A DNA stretch of 64,000 bases, from assembly GCA_003150235.1 (NCBI GenBank), contig QAMW01000034.1, positions 1-64,000 on the forward strand, written 5' to 3'. Below are positions 1 to 9,140 of the stretch, in pieces. Within the stretch, counting starts at the first letter, position 1, and each line of letters begins with the position of its first letter. Both the position numbers and the translations under genes were made by a program. Below the pieces are notes generated by a model. That model did no database searches. It saw nothing but the letters and a program-made list of their open reading frames with translations, and was not told where the DNA came from. The DNA is from Bacteroidales bacterium. GTDB taxonomy: Bacteria > Bacteroidota > Bacteroidia > Bacteroidales > Muribaculaceae.

Positions 1-14
1 ATAACCTCATAACC

Positions 15-42
15 TTTTTTCGCGGGATTTCCCGCGAAAAAA
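15..42. terminator. Bidirectional intrinsic terminator
   Basis: A 7-bp GC stem (CGCGGGA/TCCCGCG) with a 2-nt loop is flanked by six T on the left and six A on the right, so it reads as a terminator on either strand. It most likely ends a transcript entering from the left edge. Confidence 0.75.
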
Positions 43-57
43 TTTCCCATTTGTACA

Positions 58-87
58 TTGGCGAGGGGTCGGCGCAGCTTATATTTG
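58..87 (+). promoter_or_regulatory. Bacteroidetes promoter for the 116-580 gene
   Basis: The -7 box TATATTTG lies at 80-87, preceded by TTG at 58-60 with a 19-nt spacer, which fits the Bacteroidetes TTG/TAnnTTTG pattern. The expected transcript start is about 25 nt before the ATG at 116. Confidence 0.6.
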
Positions 88-115
88 CAGCATAAACCAG
101 ATAAAAAACGACGCT

Positions 116-580
116 ATGAAACGCACATTTAAATTTGATGGGGAATGGAAAGCGGCTATCGGCATGCTTCCACAGAAAATGCAACAACAGCTTATCGGGG
201 CAATCATCCGATATCAACAAACGGGAGAAGAATCAAAGCTTCCTCCGGTTGCTGCGGCACTATTCATGGTAATCAAATGTACGGTCGACCGCCGCGCCGC
301 CGTGGCGGCACGTCAGCGCGAGCGCCGGAACAGAAACGCCGCCGCAAAACCTGTTCCGGAGACCTCTGAGGAAAAGACACGGCGCATCGGCAGCCTGCTG
401 AAGCAAAATCGCCGCTACCTGCGGCTGATCGCACGCAAATTCAACGTGGCACATGCCGATATAAAGTCATCCATTGACAAGGTGATTGCATGGCTCATCT
501 CTACCGGCACAGAAATAGAAGACACCGAAGCCTTCATGACCTACCTCTATCCCCAAATATTGACGCTACGAAAGAGATAA
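116..580 (+). CDS. Hypothetical protein, DUF6291-like N-terminus
   Basis: A 154-aa soluble protein with no signal peptide. The first ~60 residues (aromatic start, 'LIGAIIRYQQTGEE', 'LFMVIKCTVDRR') resemble the N-terminal module of DUF6291 proteins, which are common in Bacteroidales genomes and sometimes linked to replication-initiator-like or phage genes. Residues 60-80 are very rich in Arg/Ala and could be a nucleic-acid-binding linker. The remainder is predicted helical. The gene stands alone between a terminator and a repeat-rich non-coding stretch, with its own promoter. The family link is from memory of the motif pattern and is uncertain; the function is unknown. Confidence 0.55.
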   Translation: MKRTFKFDGEWKAAIGMLPQKMQQQLIGAIIRYQQTGEESKLPPVAAALFMVIKCTVDRRAAVAARQRERRNRNAAAKPVPETSEEKTRRIGSLLKQNRRYLRLIARKFNVAHADIKSSIDKVIAWLISTGTEIEDTEAFMTYLYPQILTLRKR

Positions 581-1103
581 GGAGTTGTCAGTTTTCAGTC
601 GTCAGAGGGGATACAGATGGACATAGGGTCAGAAGATATAAGGAGTCGTCAGTTCTCAGTTGTCATCGCGTAGCTGTAGGGGCGCATGGAAGTGCGCCCG
701 AGCCTATTGGCAAATCGCTGAATGTGATAGTTTTATCCCCGTTTCAGGGGATAATCCAAATTTAGCCGGGCGGTTGAGCGTAGCGAAACCCCCGGACAGC
801 ATTGCATAAGCGGATGTTTCCGGCAGGAATCATCAATCGTGCTCCAAGATGATTCCCTGACGGGAAACACCTCCGGCTGCGCCACTTTTCCGTAGGTTTC
901 GCTTCGCTCAACGCTACGGCTAAATAGAGATGATGCCCTGCGGGCAACAATCGCGTTGCAACTGCATGCTGATTTGCAAGCCGATGTAGGGGCGAGATTC
1001 CACCCTTGCAACGCGGGCTGCCTTCCGGCAGCCCCTACAGCTACGCGATACAATCTCACGAACTGAAAATCCTATTGCAGTTACATACTGATTCATAAAA
1101 CGA
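581..1103. repeat. Gene-free stretch with nested inverted repeats
   Basis: No convincing gene is seen here. Three inverted-repeat pairs are nested. A perfect 19-bp outer pair lies at 665-683 and 1031-1049 (ATCGCGTAGCTGTAGGGGC and its complement). An imperfect 31-bp middle pair lies at 760-790 and 895-925. An inner pair lies at 816-834 and 848-868. The middle and inner pairs share a centre near 842. Smaller hairpins lie at 733-754 and 985-1038. A degenerate direct repeat (AAGGAGTYGTCAGTTYTCAGTYGTCA) occurs at about 580-607 and 639-665. The short ORFs here are by-products of the repeats. The structure resembles REP/BIME-type or MITE-like intergenic repeats. Confidence 0.7.
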
Positions 1104-1138
1104 AAAGGATGGTGCATCAAGTTGACACACCATCCTTT
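1104..1138 (-). terminator. Intrinsic terminator of the T9SS cargo gene
   Basis: An 11-bp perfect stem (AAAGGATGGTG at 104-114 and its complement at 1128-1138) is followed on the minus strand by a T-rich tail. It lies 22 bp past the stop codon of the minus-strand gene. Confidence 0.75.
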
Positions 1139-1159
1139 CATAAAGTTAGGTTATTTCAA

Positions 1160-2881
1160 TTAGAGGGCAGCTTTTACAGTCACAGCCTCGCCGTTGGCGG
1201 CAACAGCCTTGACAATGTAGAAGCCGGATGCGAGAGTAGTCTCTACCTTTGTGCCGGGATTAGCCACATTCATCACGAGACGACCGTTAAGGTCATATAC
1301 CGCAACCGAAACAGCATCGCCGTTCAGCATGATAGCGCCATCCACGATAGCGATTGCAAGATTTGCGCCACCGACAGGAAGAGCAATTCCGGTAGGATTA
1401 AGACCTGGGGTCAGGAGATATGAATATGCAGCCGGTTTCTCCCAGTTTTCTATATCCCACAAATCAGACTTGGTCCATGTAGCAATTATCGACATATCGG
1501 AACTTGCAGTAGGCACACCGGTAATCATGTAGTTGTCTTCCAGAATCAAGGAACCTTCTTCATCATATTCACCCGTAGCCACCCCGTCATGCGACATATT
1601 CTCCTTCATCCAATCAACTGTAGCAGGAGAATATGCAAGATAATCAACCAATGGCATAAATGCATCCTCTCCTTTTTTAAGAATATATCCTTGTGTGGGT
1701 GCCACAGTCCACATATCCATTTTGGTAGCAGCAAGCAAATCTCCATTATCGGATACAAATGACGTGACTATATTTGAATCATAAGGATATTGCTTGTATT
1801 CGTTGGTCTCAAGATCAAACAAATACGGAACATATTTTTCTACGGGCCAACCATCCTCAGAGGGTTCAAAAAGACAAGCCGTGGTAGCATAATATTTTCC
1901 ATTCGCTGACAGGAAAACATTATTCTGCTCAAACATAGCAGCACCGTTATCCTGAAGATCCTGTATCGCCAAACTCATCTCCCCTACAAGTGCTACCCAC
2001 TCATTATATATATCGGCAGCTTCATTGAAAGCGGCGATTTCTTCCGGTGTCATATAGTCTGCCGGATTCGGCTTTAGGGTTTCATCATACCAGCTATCTA
2101 CGTACACCTGATATGCTTCTTCGTATGCCTCTTTGTTTTCAGGAGTCATAAAATCTTTCGGATCAGGATTATACGGCTCATCTTTCCATTCAGGGAATTC
2201 GGTATTTGACACATTAATCAATTCCGGATGAATCAGCTCATATTCCCACTCATCCTTGTCATTAAGGCGAAAAACAATCGGCTGAATCATGAAACCCTGA
2301 TAATCAACCACTTGACCGGCAACAGTCTTACCATCGTCACTCACACAGATTGCCAAGATATTCTGAGGAGCACGACCAGTGAAATCTTTTGTCGGATAAG
2401 GAAGAATCTTATAGTCACCATAAGTGCCGTCGGCATTTCGAGTCCATATTGCAGGCAGATAGAGGGTTTCACCCGTAGTAGCAGAGGGAACATATCCACA
2501 GATCACGCTTCCATCGGCAGAAACACCGTTAGCACAATATACACCATTAACCTCACCTACCGGCAACATCTTCCATTCACCGTTTTCCCAATAAGCGGGA
2601 GTCGTGTCGCCAAAGCTTCCAACAACAATTCCGGTAGATGAAATAGAATTACCGTTTCCCGTGGCATAAGATGCGCCGGTGGTCTCATCCATTCCATACT
2701 CATAGGTCACGTCATTGGCAAAATCAAAAATTGTGACAGCACCATACATGTCACTGACTCCGATATGACCGTCGGGAGAAAGTCTGTTGATTGTCACATT
2801 TTCCAAGACCTGCGGTTCAATCGCATTAACTGCAGCAGCTGACATAGCCGCCACAGCAGAAAGAAGTAAAACTTTTTTCAT
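1160..2881 (-). CDS. Secreted T9SS type A sorting-domain protein
   Basis: A 573-aa exported protein. The N-terminus is a clear signal peptide (MKKVLLLSAVAAMSAAAVNA). The middle holds repeated 'SPDG', 'SADGSVICGY', 'SDDGKTVAGQ' and 'SDNGDLLAAT' motifs, like the blades of a beta-propeller or six-bladed repeat protein. Residues ~220-290 form an acidic, Tyr/Pro-rich segment with paired 'NPDPKDFMTPE'/'NPADYMTPEE' repeats. The C-terminal ~70 residues ('VAVYDLNGRLV', 'LASGFYIVKA') are a typical T9SS type A sorting signal, so it should cross the outer membrane and be surface-attached or released. The ATG at 2881 is preferred over an in-frame TTG two codons upstream. It is monocistronic, with its own promoter and terminator. 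The ligand or substrate is unknown. Confidence 0.8.
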   Translation of the reverse strand: MKKVLLLSAVAAMSAAAVNAIEPQVLENVTINRLSPDGHIGVSDMYGAVTIFDFANDVTYEYGMDETTGASYATGNGNSISSTGIVVGSFGDTTPAYWENGEWKMLPVGEVNGVYCANGVSADGSVICGYVPSATTGETLYLPAIWTRNADGTYGDYKILPYPTKDFTGRAPQNILAICVSDDGKTVAGQVVDYQGFMIQPIVFRLNDKDEWEYELIHPELINVSNTEFPEWKDEPYNPDPKDFMTPENKEAYEEAYQVYVDSWYDETLKPNPADYMTPEEIAAFNEAADIYNEWVALVGEMSLAIQDLQDNGAAMFEQNNVFLSANGKYYATTACLFEPSEDGWPVEKYVPYLFDLETNEYKQYPYDSNIVTSFVSDNGDLLAATKMDMWTVAPTQGYILKKGEDAFMPLVDYLAYSPATVDWMKENMSHDGVATGEYDEEGSLILEDNYMITGVPTASSDMSIIATWTKSDLWDIENWEKPAAYSYLLTPGLNPTGIALPVGGANLAIAIVDGAIMLNGDAVSVAVYDLNGRLVMNVANPGTKVETTLASGFYIVKAVAANGEAVTVKAAL

Positions 2882-2972
2882 ACGCAAAATTTACTTTTAG
2901 TTTTTTGATTAGTAAGTATTTAATAAGAAATTGATAATAGTCAATTAAAATTAGATGATATATTCAGCACTG

Positions 2973-2980
2973 CAAATATA
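2973..2980 (-). promoter_or_regulatory. -7 box upstream of the T9SS cargo gene
   Basis: On the minus strand this reads TATATTTG, matching TAnnTTTG, about 90 nt before the start codon. The rest of the ~300-bp gap (2882-3183) is AT-rich and shows no gene. Confidence 0.5.
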
Positions 2981-3124
2981 CAAATTTCAGATATTAATCA
3001 CGCATTTTGTCAAGATTTTAATAAAAAATTCAGCTTTAGCAAGCGAAAGTTGAAGGTTATGGGGTTATTTGGGTAAAAGATTAACGTAATTGTCGGCATT
3101 ATGATTCAAACCACCCGGAGACAA

Positions 3125-3156
3125 TTTGTATATTTTCCAATTTAATCGTAACTTCG
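3125..3156 (+). promoter_or_regulatory. Possible promoter of the 5'-nucleotidase gene
   Basis: TTTG at 3125-3128 is followed after 20 nt by TAACTTCG at 3149-3156, one mismatch from TAnnTTTG. The spacing is right and it lies just ahead of the ATG at 3184. Confidence 0.4.
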
Positions 3157-3183
3157 TAGTATCTATAACCATCAATATTTGCA

Positions 3184-4638
3184 ATGAATTTAAAATATAT
3201 ATTGACCGCATCGGCAATGACGCTTATACCGTCAGCGATGATAGCCGACCAGCTTGTAATACTGCACACCAACGATACCCACAGCCAGCTTGACCCGACC
3301 GACAAGAACCTCGGCGGCATACTCCGCCGCAAGGCACTCGTTGACAGTGTAAGGAGTGCCGAGCCGGAAATGCTACTTATCGACTGCGGCGATGCCGTGC
3401 AAGGCACCCTCTACTATACATTATATAAAGGCGAGGCGGAGCGCGTGATGATGAACAATCTCGGATACGACATCCAGATATTAGGCAATCACGAGTTTGA
3501 CAACGGCATGGAAGAACTCGCCCGCGAATGGTCGCAGCTAAACGCCGAAAAGCTCACATCCAATTACGACTTACGCGGGACTGCTCTCGACAGCATCTTC
3601 AAGCCATATACCACACACACCTTCGGCAATCGCAAAATCGGCTTCATGGCAATAAACCTTGACCCTAAGGGAATGATTGCCGACACCAATGCCGAGGGAG
3701 TGCGCTATCTTGACGCGACAGATGCCGCCAATTCCCTCGCCTGGTATCTGAAGCACATAGAACATACCGATATGGTAGTAGCTCTCACCCATATTGGCTA
3801 TGACACCGAAAATCCGCCGACACCGAGCGACATCGACATAGCACACAACTCAAAAGATATCGATATCATAATCGGCGGACACTCCCACACTACGGTCAAC
3901 CCATCAGCTCCCGACGCGCTCGCCTGGAAAGTGGCAAATGCCGCCGGCGACACCGTGATAGTGGCTCAGACAGGCAGCCGAGGAATAAATGTCGGAAAAA
4001 TTGCAATAGACCTCCCCACCCTTACAACGACCTACTCACTTATCCCCGTCGACAAGCGGTTTGACAACCGCATCGACCCGGAGGCTGCCGCATTGCTTGC
4101 CAAATACCGCGCGGGCGTGGACTCTCTCAAAAGCCAGAAAATCGGTCGTCTTGCTCAGGAATTTCCCTCCGGCAGCCAGATTATTTTAAACTGGGTAGCC
4201 GATGTGATGCATGAGATGGGACAGAAACTGGTCAATGAGCCGGTGGATGTCGCCATAGTAAACAAGGGAGGTATAAGACGTGGCATGCCCGCGGGACATA
4301 TCACCAAGGAGACCGTCATGACCATGCTCCCCTTTGACAACAAACTCGTGGTGATGGAAATCAGAGGAAAGGACCTCAAGGAAGCATTTGATGTGATGGC
4401 TCGACGCGGCGGCGACGGTCTGAGCGCAGGCTTCGACGTGTCGGCAATCATCCCCGACAAGACCTACACCATCGTGACTATTGACTACCTTGCCAACGGA
4501 GGTGACTACATGGAGCCTCTCACTCGCGGCAAAGTCGTGACACGCAGTAAGGCTCGCCTCGACGAGACAATGATAGATTATATTGAACGCCAACATAACA
4601 AACCTATCAGATACACCGACAGCGCACCGCGCATGTAA
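3184..4638 (+). CDS. Exported 5'-nucleotidase / UshA-type metallophosphatase
   Basis: A 484-aa two-domain enzyme that should hydrolyse nucleotides, and possibly UDP-sugars or cyclic nucleotides, in the periplasm. It has an N-terminal signal peptide (~residues 1-21). The calcineurin-like metallophosphoesterase domain carries the metal ligands D31-T-H33, D70 (CGDAVQG), GNHEFDNG (101-108), an LTHIG motif and GGHSHT. The C-terminal 5'-nucleotidase domain carries 'NKGGIRRG' and 'LANGGDY', the substrate-binding loops of the family. Length and architecture match UshA/NutA-like enzymes; many Bacteroides encode the two domains as separate genes. It is 32 bp upstream of the GH3 fusion gene and may be co-transcribed with it. 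Confidence 0.88.
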   Translation: MNLKYILTASAMTLIPSAMIADQLVILHTNDTHSQLDPTDKNLGGILRRKALVDSVRSAEPEMLLIDCGDAVQGTLYYTLYKGEAERVMMNNLGYDIQILGNHEFDNGMEELAREWSQLNAEKLTSNYDLRGTALDSIFKPYTTHTFGNRKIGFMAINLDPKGMIADTNAEGVRYLDATDAANSLAWYLKHIEHTDMVVALTHIGYDTENPPTPSDIDIAHNSKDIDIIIGGHSHTTVNPSAPDALAWKVANAAGDTVIVAQTGSRGINVGKIAIDLPTLTTTYSLIPVDKRFDNRIDPEAAALLAKYRAGVDSLKSQKIGRLAQEFPSGSQIILNWVADVMHEMGQKLVNEPVDVAIVNKGGIRRGMPAGHITKETVMTMLPFDNKLVVMEIRGKDLKEAFDVMARRGGDGLSAGFDVSAIIPDKTYTIVTIDYLANGGDYMEPLTRGKVVTRSKARLDETMIDYIERQHNKPIRYTDSAPRM

Positions 4639-4670
4639 CCTCATTCATAACCTAAAACACATAATCCGCG

Positions 4671-7637
4671 ATGAAAAAAACATTTTCACTCATATTCATG
4701 GCACTGTATCTCGGTGCCATGCTCATCTCGGCAAAAGCCGAGCCATCAATAAAGCAGCTTACCGCGACACCTCAGTGCAACCGGTGGGTCGACTCGGTAT
4801 ATTCAGGGATGACAATGAGGCAACGGGTCGCACAGCTATTTGTCCCCAAAGTGAATCCCGCCAATGTCGCGGCAGCGAAACAGACTATACATACTTATGT
4901 CAAGACCCTCGGCGTAGGCGGACTGCTATTCAGCAAAGGCACAATCGACCAATATGCCCAATTAACTGATTACGCACAGTCGATAGCCGCCATCCCGCTT
5001 GTCATGACACTCGACGGGGAATGGGGACCGGCAATGCGCGTCACCGGTACGACGCGTTTTCCCTACAACATGAGCCTCGGAGCTATCGATGACGAAAGAT
5101 TGCTCTATGAATACGGCAAAGAAGTGGCGCGTGAATGTAAGCTGCTCGGCATCAACGTCAACTTCGCCCCTGTGCTTGATGTCAATTCCAACCCGGCGAA
5201 TCCGGTAATCGGCTATCGCTCATTCGGTGAAGACCCGGAACGCGTCGCCCGACTCGGCACCGCCTATTCACGCGGGCTGGAGGCAGGCGGCATCATGGCT
5301 GTAGGCAAGCATTTCCCCGGTCACGGCGACACTAACAAAGATTCCCACAAAGAGCTTCCGGTGGTCAGCCATAGCCGTCAGCAGCTTCACGACATAGACC
5401 TGTTGCCATTTCGCCGTTTCATCGATGCGGGCATGTCAGGCATCATGGTAGGACATCTAAATGTACCGGCGATAGACCGGTCAGGCACACCTACTTCCCT
5501 TTCTCACAAAGCCACAACAGGTTTGCTGAAAGAGGAGATGGGATTTGACGGACTTATATGGACTGACGGACTCGCCATGAAAGGTGCATCGGCAGGCACG
5601 GAAAACAACTGCGTGTCGGCACTCAAGGCAGGTGTCGACATCCTGCTTGAGTCAGCGGCACCGCGCACCGACATTGCTGCAGTGATGACCGCCGTCGGAA
5701 ACGGCACCATCCCCGCCTCCGTAATAGAAAGCCGCTGCAAGAAAGTGCTCGCTTACAAATATGCCCTCGGGCTCGCCGACGGATATAAGCCAGTAAGTGA
5801 CGCGTCACTCAAAAAACAGCTTGACTCGCCGGAAGCCGATGCGGTCAACCGCCGCCTTACAGCGGCGATGATTACCTGTCTGGAAAACAAGGAAGCATTG
5901 CTCCCCATAGACGACACATACGACAAGCGTATAGCCGTGGTAAATATCGGAGAAGGTGCCGACAACACCTTCTCACATTATTGCTCGAAATATGCCGACA
6001 TAAAACGCTATTCAGCTTCAACCGCGCTGACAGCCACACAACTCAAGGCGATAAAGTCGTGTGACATAGTGATTGCCGGAATTTATAATGATAAAGCCGC
6101 TTCCATTGAAGTACTTCGCCAACTTGAAGGTTGCCGTAATCTCGTAACGGTATTTTTCCTGAATCCCTATAAACTGTCAAAATTTGCGCCGTTGAAATCT
6201 GGGGCGGTGCTGCTGACGGGCGAAAACACGGCTCTCGCGCAGGAATATGCGGCGCAAGGCGTGTTTGGCGGTATCCGTGTCAACGGCTCGCTACCGGTCA
6301 ATGTGAAAGGAATCGCCCCGCTCGGCAGATGTGTCGGGCTGATGAAAACCCGCCTCGGCTACAGCAGTCCTGCCGTCAAAGGATTGGACCCGACGCTTGA
6401 CTATCGGGTAGATTCATTAGTTAAGACAGGGTTGCAGACAGGTGCTTTCCCCGGATGTCAGGTACTCATAGCCAAGTCAGGCGATATTATCCTTGACAAG
6501 CAATACGGCTATACCGACAACACTAAAACCCATAAAGTGAACGACTCGACACTCTATGACCTCGCTTCCGTGAGCAAAATCGCCGGTACTCTTCCGGGGC
6601 TGATGCTCGCCTACGATGAAGGGCTGTATAAACTCGACGACCCGGCATACAAATACATTCCGGGATTACAGCAACGTGGTAAGGATGACATAACCCCCCG
6701 CCAGCTGCTCCTGCATGAAAGCGGGCTTCCGGCAGCAATCAATCTGTCAAAATTCATGATGGACACCACCTCCTATACCGGCAAACTGATAGCATACCGT
6801 ATGCGCGGCGACAACACGATAAAAATCGCGAAAGGAGTCTATGCCAACCGCAACGCCCGCTTGCGCCGCGACATCACCTCCAAGACCCGGACGGAGGATT
6901 TCGACAAGCAGGTAGCCGACGGGCTATATGTGAGCGACGCGACAGTCGACTCTATCATGGAACAGATATATGCCGTCGATACACGCGACAGCAAAAATTA
7001 CCTCTATTCCGACCTTAACTTCGCTTTACTCATGGATATGGAGCAAAATGTAAGCGGACAGCCGCATGACATGTTTGTAGAAAACGGCATCTTCCGCCCG
7101 CTTGGTGCAACACACACCCTGTATCGCCCTTTATCACGCTTCAGTGCCGCGAATATCGCATCCACGGAACATGACAAATTCATGAGGAAACAGGCGCTGA
7201 AAGGTTACGTTCATGACGAACTCGCCGCTTTCTCCGGAGGTGTGCAGGGAAATGCCGGACTCTTTTCCACCGCGGGCGACCTCGCAAAACTCTGCCAGAT
7301 GTGGCTCAACGGTGGCAGCTATGCCGGTCGTCAGATTATGTCACCCGCCACGGTCAACACTTTTACAGGAACAAAAAGCGACAAATCGCGCAGAAAACTT
7401 GGATTTGACGGACCGGACACCGACAATCCCGACAAGACACCGACAGCTAAAGACGCCGACCCGTCTACCTTCGGGCATATAGGATTTACGGGAACATGCA
7501 TCTGGGTAGACCCTAAAAACGAGCTAATATACATCTTTTTAAGTAACCGGGTCAACCCTACCCGCGACAACAGTGCCTTTAGCCGTCTTAACATACGCCC
7601 GGCGATAATGGATGCCGTCTATCGTGCGACGAAATAG
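4671..7637 (+). CDS. GH3 beta-N-acetylhexosaminidase fused to beta-lactamase-type serine hydrolase
   Basis: A 988-aa exported bifunctional enzyme. After a signal peptide (1-22), the GH3 domain (~30-560) has the NagZ-type signature KHFPGHGDT (213-221) with D-S-H at 224-226, the residues that act as acid/base in NagZ-like enzymes, and 'TDGLAM' with the likely nucleophile D299. The second domain (~575-985) is a class C beta-lactamase/D-Ala-D-Ala peptidase-like fold with S633-V-S-K636, 'YSDLNF' near 779 and 'HIGFTGT' near the C-terminus. The fusion is widespread in Bacteroidetes and is thought to work on peptidoglycan or its fragments in the periplasm. The exact substrate of each half is inferred, not shown. 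Confidence 0.9.
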   Translation: MKKTFSLIFMALYLGAMLISAKAEPSIKQLTATPQCNRWVDSVYSGMTMRQRVAQLFVPKVNPANVAAAKQTIHTYVKTLGVGGLLFSKGTIDQYAQLTDYAQSIAAIPLVMTLDGEWGPAMRVTGTTRFPYNMSLGAIDDERLLYEYGKEVARECKLLGINVNFAPVLDVNSNPANPVIGYRSFGEDPERVARLGTAYSRGLEAGGIMAVGKHFPGHGDTNKDSHKELPVVSHSRQQLHDIDLLPFRRFIDAGMSGIMVGHLNVPAIDRSGTPTSLSHKATTGLLKEEMGFDGLIWTDGLAMKGASAGTENNCVSALKAGVDILLESAAPRTDIAAVMTAVGNGTIPASVIESRCKKVLAYKYALGLADGYKPVSDASLKKQLDSPEADAVNRRLTAAMITCLENKEALLPIDDTYDKRIAVVNIGEGADNTFSHYCSKYADIKRYSASTALTATQLKAIKSCDIVIAGIYNDKAASIEVLRQLEGCRNLVTVFFLNPYKLSKFAPLKSGAVLLTGENTALAQEYAAQGVFGGIRVNGSLPVNVKGIAPLGRCVGLMKTRLGYSSPAVKGLDPTLDYRVDSLVKTGLQTGAFPGCQVLIAKSGDIILDKQYGYTDNTKTHKVNDSTLYDLASVSKIAGTLPGLMLAYDEGLYKLDDPAYKYIPGLQQRGKDDITPRQLLLHESGLPAAINLSKFMMDTTSYTGKLIAYRMRGDNTIKIAKGVYANRNARLRRDITSKTRTEDFDKQVADGLYVSDATVDSIMEQIYAVDTRDSKNYLYSDLNFALLMDMEQNVSGQPHDMFVENGIFRPLGATHTLYRPLSRFSAANIASTEHDKFMRKQALKGYVHDELAAFSGGVQGNAGLFSTAGDLAKLCQMWLNGGSYAGRQIMSPATVNTFTGTKSDKSRRKLGFDGPDTDNPDKTPTAKDADPSTFGHIGFTGTCIWVDPKNELIYIFLSNRVNPTRDNSAFSRLNIRPAIMDAVYRATK

Positions 7638-7699
7638 CTAAATGCGACCAAAACACGCAAAAAGATTGAAAAATGTTATGTATTTTGCGAAAAACATTG

Positions 7700-7707
7700 T
7701 AACTTTG
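7700..7707 (+). promoter_or_regulatory. -7 box of gdhA
   Basis: TAACTTTG matches TAnnTTTG exactly and sits 41 nt upstream of the gdhA start codon. Confidence 0.6.
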
Positions 7708-7748
7708 TCGCAAAATCATCAAATCATATTAATTTCAATCAATAAAGA

Positions 7749-9080
7749 ATGAAAGCAACCGAAGTATTAGACGACTTGAAACGTCGCTTTCCCAATGAGC
7801 CGGAATATCTTCAGGCAGTGGAAGAGGTAATCACTACTATCGAGGATGAATACAACAAACATCCTGAATTTGAGCGTTACAACCTCATCGAGCGCCTCTG
7901 CATCCCCGACCGTATTTTCTCGTTCCGCGTGTCTTGGGTTGATGACAAGGGAAAGGTCCAGAACAACATGGGCTACCGTATTCAGCACAACAACGCCATC
8001 GGCCCGTACAAGGGAGGTATCCGTTTCCACTCTTCGGTAAACCAGTCAATCCTTAAGTTCCTTGCATTTGAGCAGACATTCAAGAACTCTCTGACCACCC
8101 TCCCCATGGGAGGTGGCAAGGGCGGCAGCGACTTCTCTCCGCGCGGCAAGAGCGACATGGAAGTGATGCGTTTCTGCCAGGCTTTCATCGCGGAGCTGTG
8201 GCGTCATATCGGTCCTGACACTGACGTGCCCGCAGGTGACATAGGCGTAGGCGGTCGCGAAGTAGGCTACATGTACGGTATGTATAAGAAGATGGCACGT
8301 GAATTTACCGGAACATTCACCGGCAAGGGTCTTGAGTTCGGCGGTTCACTTATCCGTCCCGAGGCTACCGGCTACGGTAACGTATATTTCCTTCTCAATA
8401 TGCTCAAGACCAAGGGCATCGATATAAAGGACAAGGTAGTCGCAATTTCAGGTTCCGGAAATGTAGCCACCTACACAGCTAAGAAACTTCTTGAACTTGG
8501 CGCGAAGGTAATCACAATGAGCGACTCCGATGGTTGCATCTATGTACCGGAAGGCATCACTCCCGAGCAGCTTGACTATATCTTCAAGCTCAAGAACGAA
8601 TACCGTGGCAGAATCCGCGAATTTGCAGAGGAATATGGCTGCGAGTATGTTGAAGGAGGTCGTCCCTGGGGCTACAAGTGTGATATCGCAATGCCGTCAG
8701 CCACACAGAACGAGCTTGACGGTGATGATGCGCGCACACTTCTTGCCAACGGCTGTTTCGCTGTCAGCGAAGGTGCCAACATGCCCTCTACTCCCGAGGC
8801 AATCAAGGAATTTCTCAATGCCAAGATACTTTACGCACCCGGAAAGGCTGCCAATGCAGGCGGTGTGTCAGTATCAGGTCTTGAAATGGCACAGAACTCT
8901 CAGAAACTCTCATGGAGCGCAGAGGAAGTTGACCAGAAGCTCAAGAATATCATGGCAAACATCCACGCCCAGTGTGAGAAATATGGCAAGGAAGGCGATT
9001 ACATCAACTATGTAAAGGGCGCCAATGTTGCCGGTTTCATGAAAGTGGCACGTGCGATGATGGCACAGGGTATCCTCTGA
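7749..9080 (+). CDS. gdhA: NADP-type glutamate dehydrogenase
   Basis: A 443-aa cytoplasmic enzyme that interconverts 2-oxoglutarate plus ammonia and glutamate. The length matches the hexameric NADP(H)-type family. Visible motifs include 'GPYKGGIRFH', the catalytic-lysine region 'PMGGGKGGSDF', 'PAGDIGVGGREVGYM' and the Rossmann segment 'ISGSGNVATYTAKKL'. The gene is monocistronic with its own promoter and a strong terminator. The ammonia released by the urease encoded 20 kb downstream could be assimilated here; that link is inferred. Confidence 0.95.
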   Translation: MKATEVLDDLKRRFPNEPEYLQAVEEVITTIEDEYNKHPEFERYNLIERLCIPDRIFSFRVSWVDDKGKVQNNMGYRIQHNNAIGPYKGGIRFHSSVNQSILKFLAFEQTFKNSLTTLPMGGGKGGSDFSPRGKSDMEVMRFCQAFIAELWRHIGPDTDVPAGDIGVGGREVGYMYGMYKKMAREFTGTFTGKGLEFGGSLIRPEATGYGNVYFLLNMLKTKGIDIKDKVVAISGSGNVATYTAKKLLELGAKVITMSDSDGCIYVPEGITPEQLDYIFKLKNEYRGRIREFAEEYGCEYVEGGRPWGYKCDIAMPSATQNELDGDDARTLLANGCFAVSEGANMPSTPEAIKEFLNAKILYAPGKAANAGGVSVSGLEMAQNSQKLSWSAEEVDQKLKNIMANIHAQCEKYGKEGDYINYVKGANVAGFMKVARAMMAQGIL

Positions 9081-9104
9081 TAAAGACATTCTTTCATAAA
9101 AAAC

Positions 9105-9136
9105 ACGGGGTGTATCGTAAGATACGCCCCGTTGTT
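9105..9136. terminator. Bidirectional terminator between gdhA and the antiporter gene
   Basis: A 12-bp stem (ACGGGGTGTATC/GATACGCCCCGT, one G-U) with a GTAA loop has A-rich sequence on the left and a T-rich tail on the right. It serves the convergent genes on both sides. Confidence 0.85.
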
Positions 9137-9140
9137 TTAT

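Noticed and set aside
490..1141. Several short overlapping ORFs in the repeat region on both strands
   Set aside because: They follow the inverted repeats, share no codon pattern with neighbours, resemble no family and lack promoters; treated as by-products of the repeats.
3184..4638. 5'-nucleotidase as an unusual gene fusion
   Set aside because: The two-domain form is the standard UshA architecture; only some Bacteroides split it.
4671..7637. GH3-serine hydrolase as a novel fusion
   Set aside because: This two-domain arrangement is known across Bacteroidetes, so it is annotated but not claimed as new.
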